The notes: a model not told the origin generated them from the letters alone. A stretch of DNA of 64,000 nt from Bacteroidota bacterium (GCA_018266835.1 JAFDZP010000003.1:40647-104646), one strand, 5' to 3'. Positions 19,392 through 26,674 are shown, numbered from the stretch's first letter. Numbers and translations are program-made.

Positions 19392-19796
19392 CCCATAGCT
19401 AACAGAATAAATATTTCGCTATAGTAAATGTAGTGAATGTGAATTAAGAAGTAAAGGATTTTGCAGAGGGCATCAAAATAAAACCCGTCAGTTCACCGGG
19501 GTTATTTTACTGACAGGTTTTAAAAATTAGCGGCGAAAAACTTACCTATGACGCAGGCAGCGCCATATTTTCCGCCGTGGTATCTACCTTTTATTACTTT
19601 AAAACACACATTATTAAAGCTTTTTCCATTGAGTATTTGCAGGGGTATTTTCTTTAATAATTAATTTAAACAAAGATATTATTTACCTATATTGATTACA
19701 AAAAGAAATAAGCAAAAAATCCTGTTAAAAAGATAAAAATTCCGGGACTATTTTGTTCATTAACAGCAATTTAGTCAATCAATTTATCCTGTTAAA
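19392..19796. other. Intergenic region with hairpins
   Basis: Between divergent genes. A hairpin at 19481-19520 (aaacccgtcag / ctgacaggttt, one mismatch) and a weaker palindrome at 19530-19577 (cggcgaaaa / ttttccgccg) are visible. The remainder is AT-rich and should contain the promoter of the gene at 19797. No small gene is convincing. Confidence 0.45.
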
Positions 19797-21254
19797 ATGC
19801 TTACAACTCAGACTGCAGAAATACTCAGAAGCTTAGATAAAACTGAATTAAAACGATTTGGAGATTTTATCAAATCCCCTTATTTCAATACAACTAAACC
19901 TCTGGAAAAAATTTTTGATATAGTTCAAAAAACATTTCCGGAATTTGAAGGTGAATCACTTAGCAGGGAAAGAATTTATAAAAAACTTTATCCTTCTGAA
20001 ACATATAATGAGAAGAGAATTAAAAATCTCTCTGCTGAATTTTCAAACCTGCTAAAAAAATTTCTTGCGCACGAATATCTCGCTAAGAATAAACTTCAGA
20101 TGGATGTTAACATCACAACGGAATTAACTAAGAAAAATCTTAATAAAATTTCTGAAAAGCTTATTGCAAAAAGCCTGATTGATAATGATGACGGATTGCT
20201 TTCTATAGCTGACAGATTTCATTATGTCTATCCCCTCAATGTTAATCACGCTCATAATCTTGGAAATCTGCGTGAGCATGGCTCGCCTGAATACCTTCAA
20301 TCCGATATTGAACTGATAGAAAAGCTGATTATCTTTTTTATGACCAATATTTATCAGCTGTCTTTTTATGATACAATGAATCATAAGATTTTTATGATGG
20401 ATGAAAACCCGATTTTGAAAGTAGTTGCAGGCTCTATCGATGCAGAAAAGATTCTTTCTTATATGGGAAAAACAGGGCACGAGTATACATCGTACCTTAG
20501 AGTACATTATCTATTTCATTATTACTCACAAAATGATGTTACGGAGGAAAAATATCTTGAATTTAAGAAAGAGATATTGAGTACTATCCGAAAAGTAAAA
20601 AAGCTTGACCAGACACAGTTTATTTTCAGAATGATACACATGATTATTTCTAAACTATCCGTCGATACAAGAAAATATTACGAAGATGTTATTGAGTTTG
20701 CTGAGTTAATAGACGAGCTGGAAATATTTACATTGGCTGATGTTAAAACTTTTGATAACGGACCGTTCCGCGATATTTTCATTATTGCTATTGCTTTAAA
20801 AAAATATGACTGGGCTGAAAACTTTGTAAATAAATATATTAATTTTATGAACAAAGATCTAAGACACGATACAGAAAATTTTTGCCGTGGAGTCCTAGCA
20901 TTTAAGCGCGGGAAATTTGAAGATTCACTAAGACATTTCAGCGTAGTTAAAATGATTGATATAGTGGAAAAATTGAATATTCGTTTTTACTATATGATGA
21001 ATTATATTGAGCTGAAATCTTACGAAAGCGCGCTCTCTGCATTGCAGTCATTCAGACAGTTCACTCATGACAGCGATGTTATTCCTGAAATGTTTGCAAC
21101 GAGAGTGCAGGACTCACTTAAGTACTTTGCCGAGATAATTAAGTGTGAAGAAAAAGGTGAAAGAATAGAAGAATGGATGATAAAAGAAGTTGAGGAGAAA
21201 AAAGGAATAATTCATAAACAATATTTGCTTGAAAAAATGGAGAAGCTTATTTGA
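19797..21254 (+). CDS. Conserved helical protein, paralogue of the gene at 40395
   Basis: 485 residues, almost entirely alpha-helical, without signal peptide. The N-terminus (LDKTELKRFGDFIKSPYFN) shares the pattern KxExxxxxxFxxSPxFN, and the following helices match the protein encoded at 40395-41843 along its length (for example RIYKKLYPSETYNEKRIKNL against IFRQIFPKEKFDDVKSRKL). Proteins of this shape occur in Bacteroidota with no assigned function; the second half looks TPR-like. It directly precedes tRNA-Arg, separated by about 100 bases. Probably cytoplasmic; function unknown. Confidence 0.65.
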   Translation: MLTTQTAEILRSLDKTELKRFGDFIKSPYFNTTKPLEKIFDIVQKTFPEFEGESLSRERIYKKLYPSETYNEKRIKNLSAEFSNLLKKFLAHEYLAKNKLQMDVNITTELTKKNLNKISEKLIAKSLIDNDDGLLSIADRFHYVYPLNVNHAHNLGNLREHGSPEYLQSDIELIEKLIIFFMTNIYQLSFYDTMNHKIFMMDENPILKVVAGSIDAEKILSYMGKTGHEYTSYLRVHYLFHYYSQNDVTEEKYLEFKKEILSTIRKVKKLDQTQFIFRMIHMIISKLSVDTRKYYEDVIEFAELIDELEIFTLADVKTFDNGPFRDIFIIAIALKKYDWAENFVNKYINFMNKDLRHDTENFCRGVLAFKRGKFEDSLRHFSVVKMIDIVEKLNIRFYYMMNYIELKSYESALSALQSFRQFTHDSDVIPEMFATRVQDSLKYFAEIIKCEEKGERIEEWMIKEVEEKKGIIHKQYLLEKMEKLI

Positions 21255-21358
21255 ATAACTGAAACCACATCTGGATATGTAATTTTTATCAAAAATCCCT
21301 CAGTTATGGGTTTGCAATAAGACTGCAAAATTCGTATTTTTGATATTGTACCAAAAAC

Positions 21359-21432
21359 GTGCCCGTAGCTCAATCGGATAGAGCAACAGCCTTCTAAGCT
21401 GTAGGTTAGTGGTTCGATTCCACTCGGGCATA
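21359..21432 (+). tRNA. tRNA-Arg (anticodon TCT)
   Basis: A complete cloverleaf: acceptor gtgcccg / cgggcat (first pair G-T), D-stem gctc / gagc, anticodon stem acagc / gctgt with loop cttctaa (TCT at 21393-21395), and T-arm agtgg-ttcgatt-ccact. CCA is not encoded. It reads AGA codons, which are frequent in the AT-rich genes here. Confidence 0.95.
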
Positions 21433-21481
21433 CTCTTTCCACTCTTCATTAGTTCAATTCCAATTAAATTTCGACAATATT

Positions 21482-22174
21482 ATGGATAAAAAGATTTGTA
21501 TCATTACCGGCGCATCTTCTGGTATCGGTTTTGCCTGCGCTCAAAAATTTCTATTAAACGGTTATACTGTAATTAACGCTTCCCGCAAAGATAAAATGCC
21601 TATTGATAATCCTGAATATGAGTTTATAGCTACTGATGTTTCAAAAGAAGATGAAGTTAAAAATCTAATAGAGAAAACTATAGAAAAGCATGGCAAGATA
21701 GATGTGTTAATTAATAATGCGGGGTTTGGCTTATTTGCAAATCTTATTGATTCAAAAACTGAAGACTTTGATTCAATGTTTGCTGTGAATGTCCGCGGTT
21801 TATATCTTTGCTGCAGATATGCTTTAAAATCTATGATTGAAAAACAAGCAGGAACAATAATAAATATCGCTTCAATAGCAGGTAAAACTGCTGTTCCCAC
21901 AGCTTCAATTTACTCGGCTACTAAACACGCAGTTATAGGATTATCAACTTCACTTTTTATGGAAGTTAGGAAACACAATGTGAGAGTTACAACAATTTGT
22001 CCGGGTTCAGTTGATACTCATTTCTTTGATGCTCCCGGCACAATTTTAAATTCGTCCAGAGAATCAATTTTGTCAGCTGAAGATATAGCTGAATCATGTT
22101 TCCTCGCTGCAAGTTTGCCTGTATCAGCAACTATAGCTGAGATAGAACTAAGACCAACTAATCCGAAGAAATAA
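21482..22174 (+). CDS. SDR family oxidoreductase
   Basis: 230 residues with the classical SDR signatures: GASSGIG at 10-16, NNAG at 78-81, catalytic Ser131 in NIAS and Y144-x-x-x-K148 (YSATK). The region after the active site (TICPGSVDTHFFD) fits the usual substrate loop. It follows tRNA-Arg on the same strand and precedes the minus-strand cluster of small charged proteins, with which it is convergent. It belongs to a general 3-oxoacyl-ACP reductase-like group by sequence feel, but no pathway neighbours confirm a substrate. Confidence 0.85.
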   Translation: MDKKICIITGASSGIGFACAQKFLLNGYTVINASRKDKMPIDNPEYEFIATDVSKEDEVKNLIEKTIEKHGKIDVLINNAGFGLFANLIDSKTEDFDSMFAVNVRGLYLCCRYALKSMIEKQAGTIINIASIAGKTAVPTASIYSATKHAVIGLSTSLFMEVRKHNVRVTTICPGSVDTHFFDAPGTILNSSRESILSAEDIAESCFLAASLPVSATIAEIELRPTNPKK

Positions 22175-22294
22175 TTTGGAATAAACACAACAAAGGGAAC
22201 TCCGATTGCCATTCTTCAATTCTCAAACCCCAACTTGAGAACTTAGAATACGGACTTCCCTTAATTGTTACAAAAGAAGAAAACAAAATCTGAT

Positions 22295-22702
22295 TTACTC
22301 ACCTTTGAAGTAATATCCTCTGTCACTAACAGAAGCTTCACAACCTATCGTTCTGTTACCATCTTCAACATCATGAAATTCAATATTAAAATATTTAAGC
22401 ATTGAAAAGCTATCTCCCCCGGAAACTCTGACACCGGGATTATTCATGGCTCCTTCAATACTTTCATTATTACGACGATTTGAGCTATCAAAACCTAATG
22501 AATTTTGTTTTTGAGCTACTGCAGGATTTTCATCCCAGTCACCTTCATCTTCTGCGGGATTTACATCTTCATCATCTGTATCTTCGCTTGTATCATCACT
22601 TAAATTTTCATTTTCCAATTCTACAGAATCTTCTCTTTCAATTGAGCCCCCATCTCCATCGGGTACCCCTACACCTGCTTTACTTTTTTCTGTTTGTTCC
22701 AT
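22295..22702 (-). CDS. Small acidic low-complexity protein with folded-looking C-terminus (cluster member 13)
   Basis: 135 residues. The first 60 are strongly acidic and disordered-looking (EDTDDEDVNPAEDEGDWDEN). The last 40 (FSMLKYFNIEFHDVEDGN, then GCEASVSDRGYYFKG) look more structured and contain the only cysteine in the whole cluster. It is the last gene of a minus-strand series and starts 43 bases after the stop of the 49-residue gene upstream. No family recognised. It shares the segment NPAVAQK with NPDIAQK in the gene at 22909-23208. Confidence 0.6.
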   Translation of the reverse strand: MEQTEKSKAGVGVPDGDGGSIEREDSVELENENLSDDTSEDTDDEDVNPAEDEGDWDENPAVAQKQNSLGFDSSNRRNNESIEGAMNNPGVRVSGGDSFSMLKYFNIEFHDVEDGNRTIGCEASVSDRGYYFKGE

Positions 22703-22745
22703 TTTTTTCTATATTTAAATTTTAAAGTATAATTTAAGTATTACT

Positions 22746-22895
22746 TTAATCTTCTTCTTTTTCAGAATTATTATCCCCTGTTTCTTTCTTATCTTCCTCC
22801 ATATTAACTCCTTCAACAGGAGTTTTTTTTACCAATGCTTCCTCTGTATTTTCATTCTCAAATTGTTTCTTATCTACTTTTGTATTCTTATCCAT
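22746..22895 (-). CDS. 49-residue charged protein (cluster member 12)
   Basis: A short frame MDKNTKVDKKQFENENTEEA ... NNSEKEED. It starts 13 bases after the stop of the gene at 22909-23208 and ends 43 bases before the next, so it fits the operon. It is made mainly of Lys, Glu, Asp and Asn, like its neighbours, which is the main reason to call it real despite its length. Function unknown. Confidence 0.55.
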   Translation of the reverse strand: MDKNTKVDKKQFENENTEEALVKKTPVEGVNMEEDKKETGDNNSEKEED

Positions 22896-22908
22896 GATGA
22901 TTTTAATA

Positions 22909-23208
22909 TTAATTTATATCGTACCTTATTTCAGGTTTATCTTTTTTCTGTTCTCCGCCATCACCTTTTTCCGGTTTTTGAGCGATGTCAGGATTCTCTT
23001 CTTCCGGTTTGTTTTGTTTTCTTTCATCTGTATTGTTATCATCCGGTTTTTCCTGATTAGAATTATCTTCCATTTTCTGAGAGAATGTAACTCTTATTCT
23101 TTCCCCGCCAAAAAAGCTTGAACGGTTATACTGACCTGCATTCTGACTGATTCGATTCCATTCGGATTCTGAATTCCATTCATTGTTATTTGTATTTTCG
23201 TCTTTCAT
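22909..23208 (-). CDS. Small hydrophilic disordered protein (cluster member 11)
   Basis: 99 residues. An Asn/Trp-rich start (NNNEWNSESEWNRISQNAG) and a short hydrophobic patch (SSFFGGERIRVTF) are followed by an Asp/Glu/Lys/Pro-rich tail (KPDDNNTDERKQNKPEEENP). No signal peptide, no cysteine. It is the second annotated gene of the unit that begins downstream of the operator at 23732-23767. No family recognised; predicted largely disordered. Confidence 0.6.
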   Translation of the reverse strand: MKDENTNNNEWNSESEWNRISQNAGQYNRSSFFGGERIRVTFSQKMEDNSNQEKPDDNNTDERKQNKPEEENPDIAQKPEKGDGGEQKKDKPEIRYDIN

Positions 23209-23274
23209 AACTTTTGATTTATGTTCTCAATAATTGATTTTCTGTTCGGGAACTATTGATTAAATTAAATTATA

Positions 23275-23571
23275 TTATAAAACTTCTTTTTTAGCATTTT
23301 CAGATTTTGTCATATCATCCTGATGTTTTTTAGTCTGAGTCGATAGCTTCTCATCGAGTTTCTCGCTGCCTAAATAATTTTCGATGTTTGAATTACTATA
23401 TGGAGTTTCTTCAACCGTGCCGCCCAATACTTCTTTAACCTGTTTTCTGTTAGCCTGAGTAGTGTGCAACGGTTCTGCGCTGTTATGTTCTTTATCTAAT
23501 GATGCTGTTAAACTTTCCGGAGTTGTTCCTTCTGTTAGTGACGGGTTCGATTGTTTTTCTTTGCTATCCAT
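23275..23571 (-). CDS. Small hydrophilic protein with LGSxKxxE segment (cluster member 10)
   Basis: 98 residues, Ser/Thr/Lys/Glu-rich, no signal peptide or cysteine. The segment IENYLGSEKLDEKL resembles IKNHLGSQKIMENI in the gene at 25917-26108, which hints at shared origin within the cluster. It is the first full-size gene behind the operator at 23732-23767, with a leader of about 160 bases that contains a 27-residue ORF. Function unknown. Confidence 0.6.
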   Translation of the reverse strand: MDSKEKQSNPSLTEGTTPESLTASLDKEHNSAEPLHTTQANRKQVKEVLGGTVEETPYSNSNIENYLGSEKLDEKLSTQTKKHQDDMTKSENAKKEVL

Positions 23572-23589
23572 TTTTATTGTAATTAAAAT

Positions 23590-23673
23590 TTACTCACTTT
23601 CGATTAATACAATTACAAAGAGAATACCATTAAATCGCAGAAAGTTCTTAAAATAATTTTTCAAAAATTGCAT
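23590..23673 (-). CDS. Possible 27-residue membrane peptide in the leader
   Basis: ATG at 23673 is preceded by ggag 6 bases upstream (cggagtaaaaatg) and opens a 27-codon frame, MQFLKNYFKNFLRFNG then ILFVIVLIESE, which would be one basic amphipathic segment plus a short membrane helix. It lies between the operator and the first gene of the unit and ends 18 bases before that gene's ATG. It may be a leader peptide or a small membrane protein; existence is uncertain. Confidence 0.35.
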   Translation of the reverse strand: MQFLKNYFKNFLRFNGILFVIVLIESE

Positions 23674-23731
23674 TTTTACTCCGAAAATCTAACTTTCTAA
23701 TTCAAATATTAATTCCAGTAAGTAAGTGGTG

Positions 23732-23767
23732 TGACAATGCGTTGAGTTATTATGACAATGTTGGCAG
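23732..23767 (-). promoter_or_regulatory. Repeated TGNCA operator/promoter element, copy 1
   Basis: On the minus strand it reads CTGCCA-N4-TGTCAT and, further on, TTGTCA. On the plus strand tgaca starts at 23732 and 23753 and tggcag at 23762, giving spacings of 21 and 9 bases. Exactly the same three half-sites with the same spacings occur at 25868-25903, upstream of another gene of the cluster. This strongly suggests binding of one regulator or sigma factor to both. Confidence 0.6.
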
Positions 23768-23781
23768 GATGTTAGATAGGA

Positions 23782-23870
23782 AACCTGGCTTTAAAACATC
23801 GCTACGGGGTGGGATTTTACTAATCCCTTTAGCGGTCTACCGACTCCGCAGCGATAAATTTCAACAGGTT
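23782..23870 (-). ncRNA. Branched RNA-like structure between two transcription units
   Basis: Four nested or adjacent stems can be drawn: P1 aacctg (23782-23787) with caggtt (23865-23870); P2 atcgctacgg (23798-23807) with ccgcagcgat (23846-23855), where the single mismatch becomes a G-U pair on the minus strand; P3 gggat (23811-23815) with atccc (23823-23827); P4 cggt (23833-23836) with accg (23839-23842). P1 abuts the stop codon of the gene at 23870-24241. It may be a terminator, processing site, cis RNA or small mobile repeat. Confidence 0.5.
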
Positions 23871-24241
23871 CATTCTGCTTTCTCTTCTTTATTATTTTGT
23901 TTATTGAAAAAATCATCCGGAACAGTTGCTGTTTGCTTAGAATTATCTTCAAGATTTCCTTCAGGGTCTCTTGCTTCGTTTTTCGAATTATCATTCACTG
24001 CTCTTTCCTGATTTAATATTTCATCCTGCTGCATGTCTTCCGCTCCCGTCTGTTTCCACTGATGATGTTTATTATTTTCAGGTAGTCTTCCATCCACCAT
24101 ATCACCTGCAGGTTTTTCTCTGCGAGCTTTGTTTATATCGGATATATCGGCTTCTGCGCTTACGATATTTTTAGATGTATCCTTTTCATCTTTTTTGTCT
24201 TTATCGTAATACAATTTTTGTTCGCGCTCAATGTATTGCAT
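23870..24241 (-). CDS. Small hydrophilic disordered protein (cluster member 9)
   Basis: 123 residues, MQYIEREQKLYYDKDKKDEK at the start, then long runs of Asn, Asp, Glu, Lys and Gln, with a single Trp and no Cys. The short C-terminal patch VPDDFF is the only hydrophobic part. It starts 53 bases after the stop of the gene at 24295-24525 and ends at the branched structure. Probably disordered; no family recognised. Confidence 0.6.
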   Translation of the reverse strand: MQYIEREQKLYYDKDKKDEKDTSKNIVSAEADISDINKARREKPAGDMVDGRLPENNKHHQWKQTGAEDMQQDEILNQERAVNDNSKNEARDPEGNLEDNSKQTATVPDDFFNKQNNKEEKAE

Positions 24242-24294
24242 AGCTAATTTATTTAGGTTTATAAATACTTTTTTAAACTCATTTTTTACCTCTT

Positions 24295-24525
24295 TTAAAC
24301 TTCACTCTCGTTTAACTTACTGCTGTCGGTTCTTTCTTTTTCTTTTTTGTTCAATGCTTCATTCTTCTCTAACTTCTTATCACCCTTATTTTTTCCGTGA
24401 CTGTATTCTTCACTCATCTTTTCATCAAGCTCTCTTGCATCGCTCATTTCAGCTCCGTTATTTTCGCGCTCTTCCGACGTCGCATCATTTTTTTTATCAA
24501 TTCTATTTTCATCTGATTGTTTCAC
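24295..24525 (-). CDS. Small charged protein (cluster member 8), translationally coupled
   Basis: 76 residues, nearly all Lys, Glu, Asp, Asn and Ser, no cysteine. Its ATG overlaps the stop of the preceding gene in an ATGA arrangement (24522-24525), so the two are translationally coupled. It would form charged helices or be disordered (DEKMSEEYSHGKNKGDKKLE). Function unknown. Confidence 0.6.
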   Translation of the reverse strand: MKQSDENRIDKKNDATSEERENNGAEMSDARELDEKMSEEYSHGKNKGDKKLEKNEALNKKEKERTDSSKLNESEV

Positions 24526-24740
24526 TTTTCCCCCTTCTGATGATTTTCTCTAAGCATCTCATTACGCTGGCTTGTTTCAAGTTTTGTTTTGCCTTCCTCA
24601 TATTGAGTCGTTGTATCGCTGTTCAGAACATTTTTATTATTAGGACCTCTTTGTCCCGAGGGTTGCTTTGCAATTCTAGCATTCGGCTCTTGTTTCTGTT
24701 GAGTGCTCTTAGGGCGGTTTTGTGTTTGAGGATTGTACAT
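24522..24740 (-). CDS. Small basic/polar protein (cluster member 7), first gene of its unit
   Basis: 72 residues, unusually Gln/Asn/Pro-rich (MYNPQTQNRPKSTQQKQEPN) and basic at the start, unlike its acidic neighbours. A strong Shine-Dalgarno (aaaaaggagatgac before ATG) marks it as the start of a unit; most genes here lack one. It is coupled to the next gene by an ATGA overlap. No family recognised. Confidence 0.6.
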   Translation of the reverse strand: MYNPQTQNRPKSTQQKQEPNARIAKQPSGQRGPNNKNVLNSDTTTQYEEGKTKLETSQRNEMLRENHQKGEK

Positions 24741-24787
24741 GTCATCTCCTTTTTAGTTTGTTTCTACTATAGTATATCCTCAATAGC

Positions 24788-24803
24788 CGTGCCCCTTGGC
24801 ACG
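24788..24803. promoter_or_regulatory. Short perfect inverted repeat upstream of cluster member 7
   Basis: Cgtgcc-cctt-ggcacg, a perfect 6-bp stem 47 bases upstream of the ATG at 24740. A half-site pair (agaca-N4-tgtca, 24874-24887) lies further upstream and resembles the operators at 23732 and 25868. Likely part of the control region of this unit; role inferred from position. Confidence 0.4.
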
Positions 24804-24894
24804 CTCAAATGGCACAATTACAGTTAAAATTTCAAGGAATTGTATAATAAGGTATGACTCGAAGAGGAATTTGAGACAGGGCTGTCAATATTAA

Positions 24895-24924
24895 TAGGAT
24901 AAAAAATGGGGCTTTCGCCCCATT
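24895..24924 (-). terminator. Rho-independent terminator inside the small-protein cluster
   Basis: On the minus strand the stem AATGGGGC-gaaa-GCCCCATT is followed at once by TTTTTTATCC. It stands 12 bases after the stop of the gene at 24937-25128, so it ends the unit made of the three genes at 24937-25745. Confidence 0.85.
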
Positions 24925-24936
24925 AACTTGATTCTA

Positions 24937-25128
24937 CTACTCTTCACTTTTTCTTTCCTCTGCCTTTTCCTGTTCCTCGGCGAGCTCAATTTTTAAATCC
25001 TCAGTATTGCTTGTCTCTTTCTGCTCAGAGATTTCTTTCGGATAGTCTGCCAGCGCTTCTTCAGCCCCGCTTCGTTCAACTTCTTTTTTTATAGCTTCGT
25101 TTATTTTTTCAGATTTTTCAGGTGTCAT
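24937..25128 (-). CDS. Small acidic helical protein (cluster member 6)
   Basis: 63 residues. The regular pattern of Glu/Lys with Ala and Ile (SEKINEAIKKEVERSGAEEA and IELAEEQEKAEERKSEE) suggests one or two charged single helices. It starts 24 bases after the previous gene and is followed by a clear terminator. No cysteine, no signal peptide, no family recognised. Confidence 0.6.
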   Translation of the reverse strand: MTPEKSEKINEAIKKEVERSGAEEALADYPKEISEQKETSNTEDLKIELAEEQEKAEERKSEE

Positions 25129-25152
25129 GTAATTTTTCTTGGTTTAATTTGT

Positions 25153-25350
25153 TTACTCAGCTTTGCCACCGTCTTTCTGTGAAGGACGTTCAGGAGTTCC
25201 CTCTTCTACTTTTTCATCCATCACTTCAATTCTCTTTTTATCAGACTCCTTCTCTGTATCGCTTTCAGGAATTGAAAACCCAACATCGATTTTCTGTTCA
25301 TCTATTTTTTCTTTATCAATATTTTGATTGTTATTTTTTTCTGCTTCCAT
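25153..25350 (-). CDS. Small charged protein (cluster member 5)
   Basis: 65 residues, Lys/Glu/Asp-rich, with one short apolar segment (VGFSIPES). It lies 29 bases after the previous gene and 24 before the next, in the unit ending at the terminator near 24905. No homology recognised; likely disordered. Confidence 0.55.
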   Translation of the reverse strand: MEAEKNNNQNIDKEKIDEQKIDVGFSIPESDTEKESDKKRIEVMDEKVEEGTPERPSQKDGGKAE

Positions 25351-25379
25351 GATTGTTTTTTTAAGTTATAAAATGAAAG

Positions 25380-25745
25380 TTACAATTTTTTGTTAAGCTC
25401 TATTTCTCTGTTATCATTTTTTGTATCTTCCTCTTCCTGTATCTTCTCTGCTTCTCTCTCCCTGTTATTCATATCCTTCGCAATACCATGTTCTTTGTTT
25501 TCGTCTGAGTACTGCTCGTCAAATTCATCTGAGCTTTCCCTTGCCTTATCTTCTTTTTTATGGCTCATTATTTTATGTTCATGATGCTTTTTCTCTTCAT
25601 CAAATGTCTTTTCAAGGCTTGGGTTTCCCGGCTCTTTTACTGTCTCACTAAACGGTTTATCCTTCTTTTCGTAGTCACGTTTTTCCTTCTGTTCATCTTT
25701 GTTCAGAAGATTATCACTTTGAGTGTTCTTATTTTCTGTCTCCAT
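25380..25745 (-). CDS. Highly charged disordered protein (cluster member 4), first gene of its unit
   Basis: 121 residues with almost no hydrophobic residues (KDEQKEKRDYEKKDKPFSET, KKHHEHKIMSHKKEDKARES). A His-rich segment KKHHEHK could bind metal, but that is speculation. It is the first gene downstream of the operator at 25868-25903, with a leader of about 120 bases. Starts with ATG; no cysteine. Confidence 0.6.
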   Translation of the reverse strand: METENKNTQSDNLLNKDEQKEKRDYEKKDKPFSETVKEPGNPSLEKTFDEEKKHHEHKIMSHKKEDKARESSDEFDEQYSDENKEHGIAKDMNNREREAEKIQEEEDTKNDNREIELNKKL

Positions 25746-25867
25746 TTTATTATGATTTAAGTTTGATTAATTCACCTTCTTAGCCTTATCAATTCAATTC
25801 CTGTACCTACGGGAATCGCATTTTTAGGCTGCTTTTAACAGGTTTTATACAAGGACCTATATACAAA

Positions 25868-25903
25868 TGTCAGACTGGGGCATTTTTATGACAGAAGTGG
25901 CAG
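25868..25903 (-). promoter_or_regulatory. Repeated TGNCA operator/promoter element, copy 2
   Basis: On the plus strand tgtca starts at 25868, tgaca at 25889 and tggcag at 25898. Order, orientation and spacing (21 and 9 bases) equal those at 23732-23767, while the sequence between the half-sites differs except for an AT-rich block. It lies directly behind the stop of the gene at 25917 and upstream of the gene at 25745. Confidence 0.6.
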
Positions 25904-25916
25904 TAAAATAATCCTG

Positions 25917-26108
25917 CTATTTTTCGCTTTTAGGCATTGGATAAGGAACAATATTATCCTTGTGGCTCTTATGTCCGCCGAAAATATTTTCCATTATCTT
26001 CTGGCTGCCGAGGTGATTTTTGATGTGCGGATTCACGGGCTTCAAATTCTTCACTCTTACCTCTTCAGCTCTTGCTGCATTTAATTCTTCGTTCAATACA
26101 TTAGCCAT
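25917..26108 (-). CDS. Small protein with LGSxKxxE segment (cluster member 3)
   Basis: 63 residues, less acidic than its neighbours. The middle (NPHIKNHLGSQKIMENIFGG) resembles NYLGSEKLDEKL of the gene at 23275-23571. The end is PYPMPKSEK. It follows the gene at 26199-26543 by 90 bases and is followed by the operator. Function unknown. Confidence 0.55.
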   Translation of the reverse strand: MANVLNEELNAARAEEVRVKNLKPVNPHIKNHLGSQKIMENIFGGHKSHKDNIVPYPMPKSEK

Positions 26109-26198
26109 TTTATTATGTTTAGTATTATGTAGTAAGTAGAATGTATAAAGTAGTTTTGTTTTTCTTTCTACTTATTACTTTATACTTTATACAAAAGA

Positions 26199-26543
26199 TT
26201 ACTTCTTCCTGTTCTTCTTCATTCCGTCTTTTACAAAATCAAATCCCCTTGTCACAATTCCCCTATGAAAAATCTTCTTTCCCTGATTCTTATCTTCGTT
26301 CTTTTCTTCATTCATTATTTTATTGACTGAAATTATATCCTGTGACTTTTTTTCCGGTGATGCATTTTCCAATGCGGAATTCCTCCGCATCGGTATGCCT
26401 AACATCGGATTTAATTCCTTATTGATGAGATATATATTGGCGGGACTTTTATCTTCCAGCTTCTTATTAATTATTTCTTTCGGCTGCTCTGCATCACGAT
26501 TAACATCTTTCGATTCATCCGCAGGTTCCTGAGTTGTGCTCAT
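26199..26543 (-). CDS. Small hydrophilic protein with basic tail (cluster member 2)
   Basis: I place the start at ATG 26543 (MSTTQEPADESKDV, 114 residues). An in-frame ATG at 26597 exists, but it lies within a 34-base element shared with the promoter region of the gene at 26675, so it is more likely upstream DNA. The C-terminus (GFDFVKDGMKKNRKK) pairs a hydrophobic turn with a basic tail, similar in style to FVSRFLKKRR in cluster member 1. No family recognised. Confidence 0.55.
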   Translation of the reverse strand: MSTTQEPADESKDVNRDAEQPKEIINKKLEDKSPANIYLINKELNPMLGIPMRRNSALENASPEKKSQDIISVNKIMNEEKNEDKNQGKKIFHRGIVTRGFDFVKDGMKKNRKK

Positions 26544-26581
26544 AGTCTTTTCTTTTAATTTTCCTGGGGAGTTTAATAGAG

Positions 26582-26615
26582 TAGTCATTCTAAACATCAG
26601 ATACCACTTAATACG
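26582..26615 (-). promoter_or_regulatory. Shared 34-nt promoter box, copy 1
   Basis: Compared with 27129-27162, 27 of 34 positions are identical: tagtcattctaa, then five different bases, then agataccac, two different bases, and aatacg. It lies 39 bases upstream of ATG 26543; the other copy is 47 bases upstream of its gene. This supports a common promoter or operator and decides the start of cluster member 2. Confidence 0.65.
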
Positions 26616-26674
26616 GAGTGCGGGAATAATTTATATTTATCCCATTAAAGAAGCGGAGCAGCAAGTCTCAAGTT

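Noticed and set aside
21359..22174. Integrated element at tRNA-Arg
   Set aside because: No integrase, and no second copy of the tRNA 3' end was noticed in the flanking sequence.
23732..23767. Sigma-54 promoter reading of the TGGCAG element
   Set aside because: The GG and GC dinucleotides are not at the -24/-12 spacing in either direction.
23782..23870. tRNA or tmRNA interpretation of the branched structure
   Set aside because: No T-loop consensus, no 7-bp acceptor, and stem lengths do not fit a cloverleaf.
23791..23994. Minus-strand frame of 67 codons over the branched structure
   Set aside because: It overlaps the gene at 23870-24241 in another frame and the structured element; composition does not fit the cluster.
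24231..24827. Plus-strand frame of 198 codons opposite the small-protein cluster
   Set aside because: It is the antisense of Glu/Lys-rich coding sequence (Phe/Leu/Ser-rich) and covers three minus-strand genes with better starts, one terminal Shine-Dalgarno and shared control elements.
26543..26597. ATG at 26597 as start of cluster member 2
   Set aside because: It lies inside the conserved 34-nt box; the ATG at 26543 corresponds to the position of the start in the sister gene.
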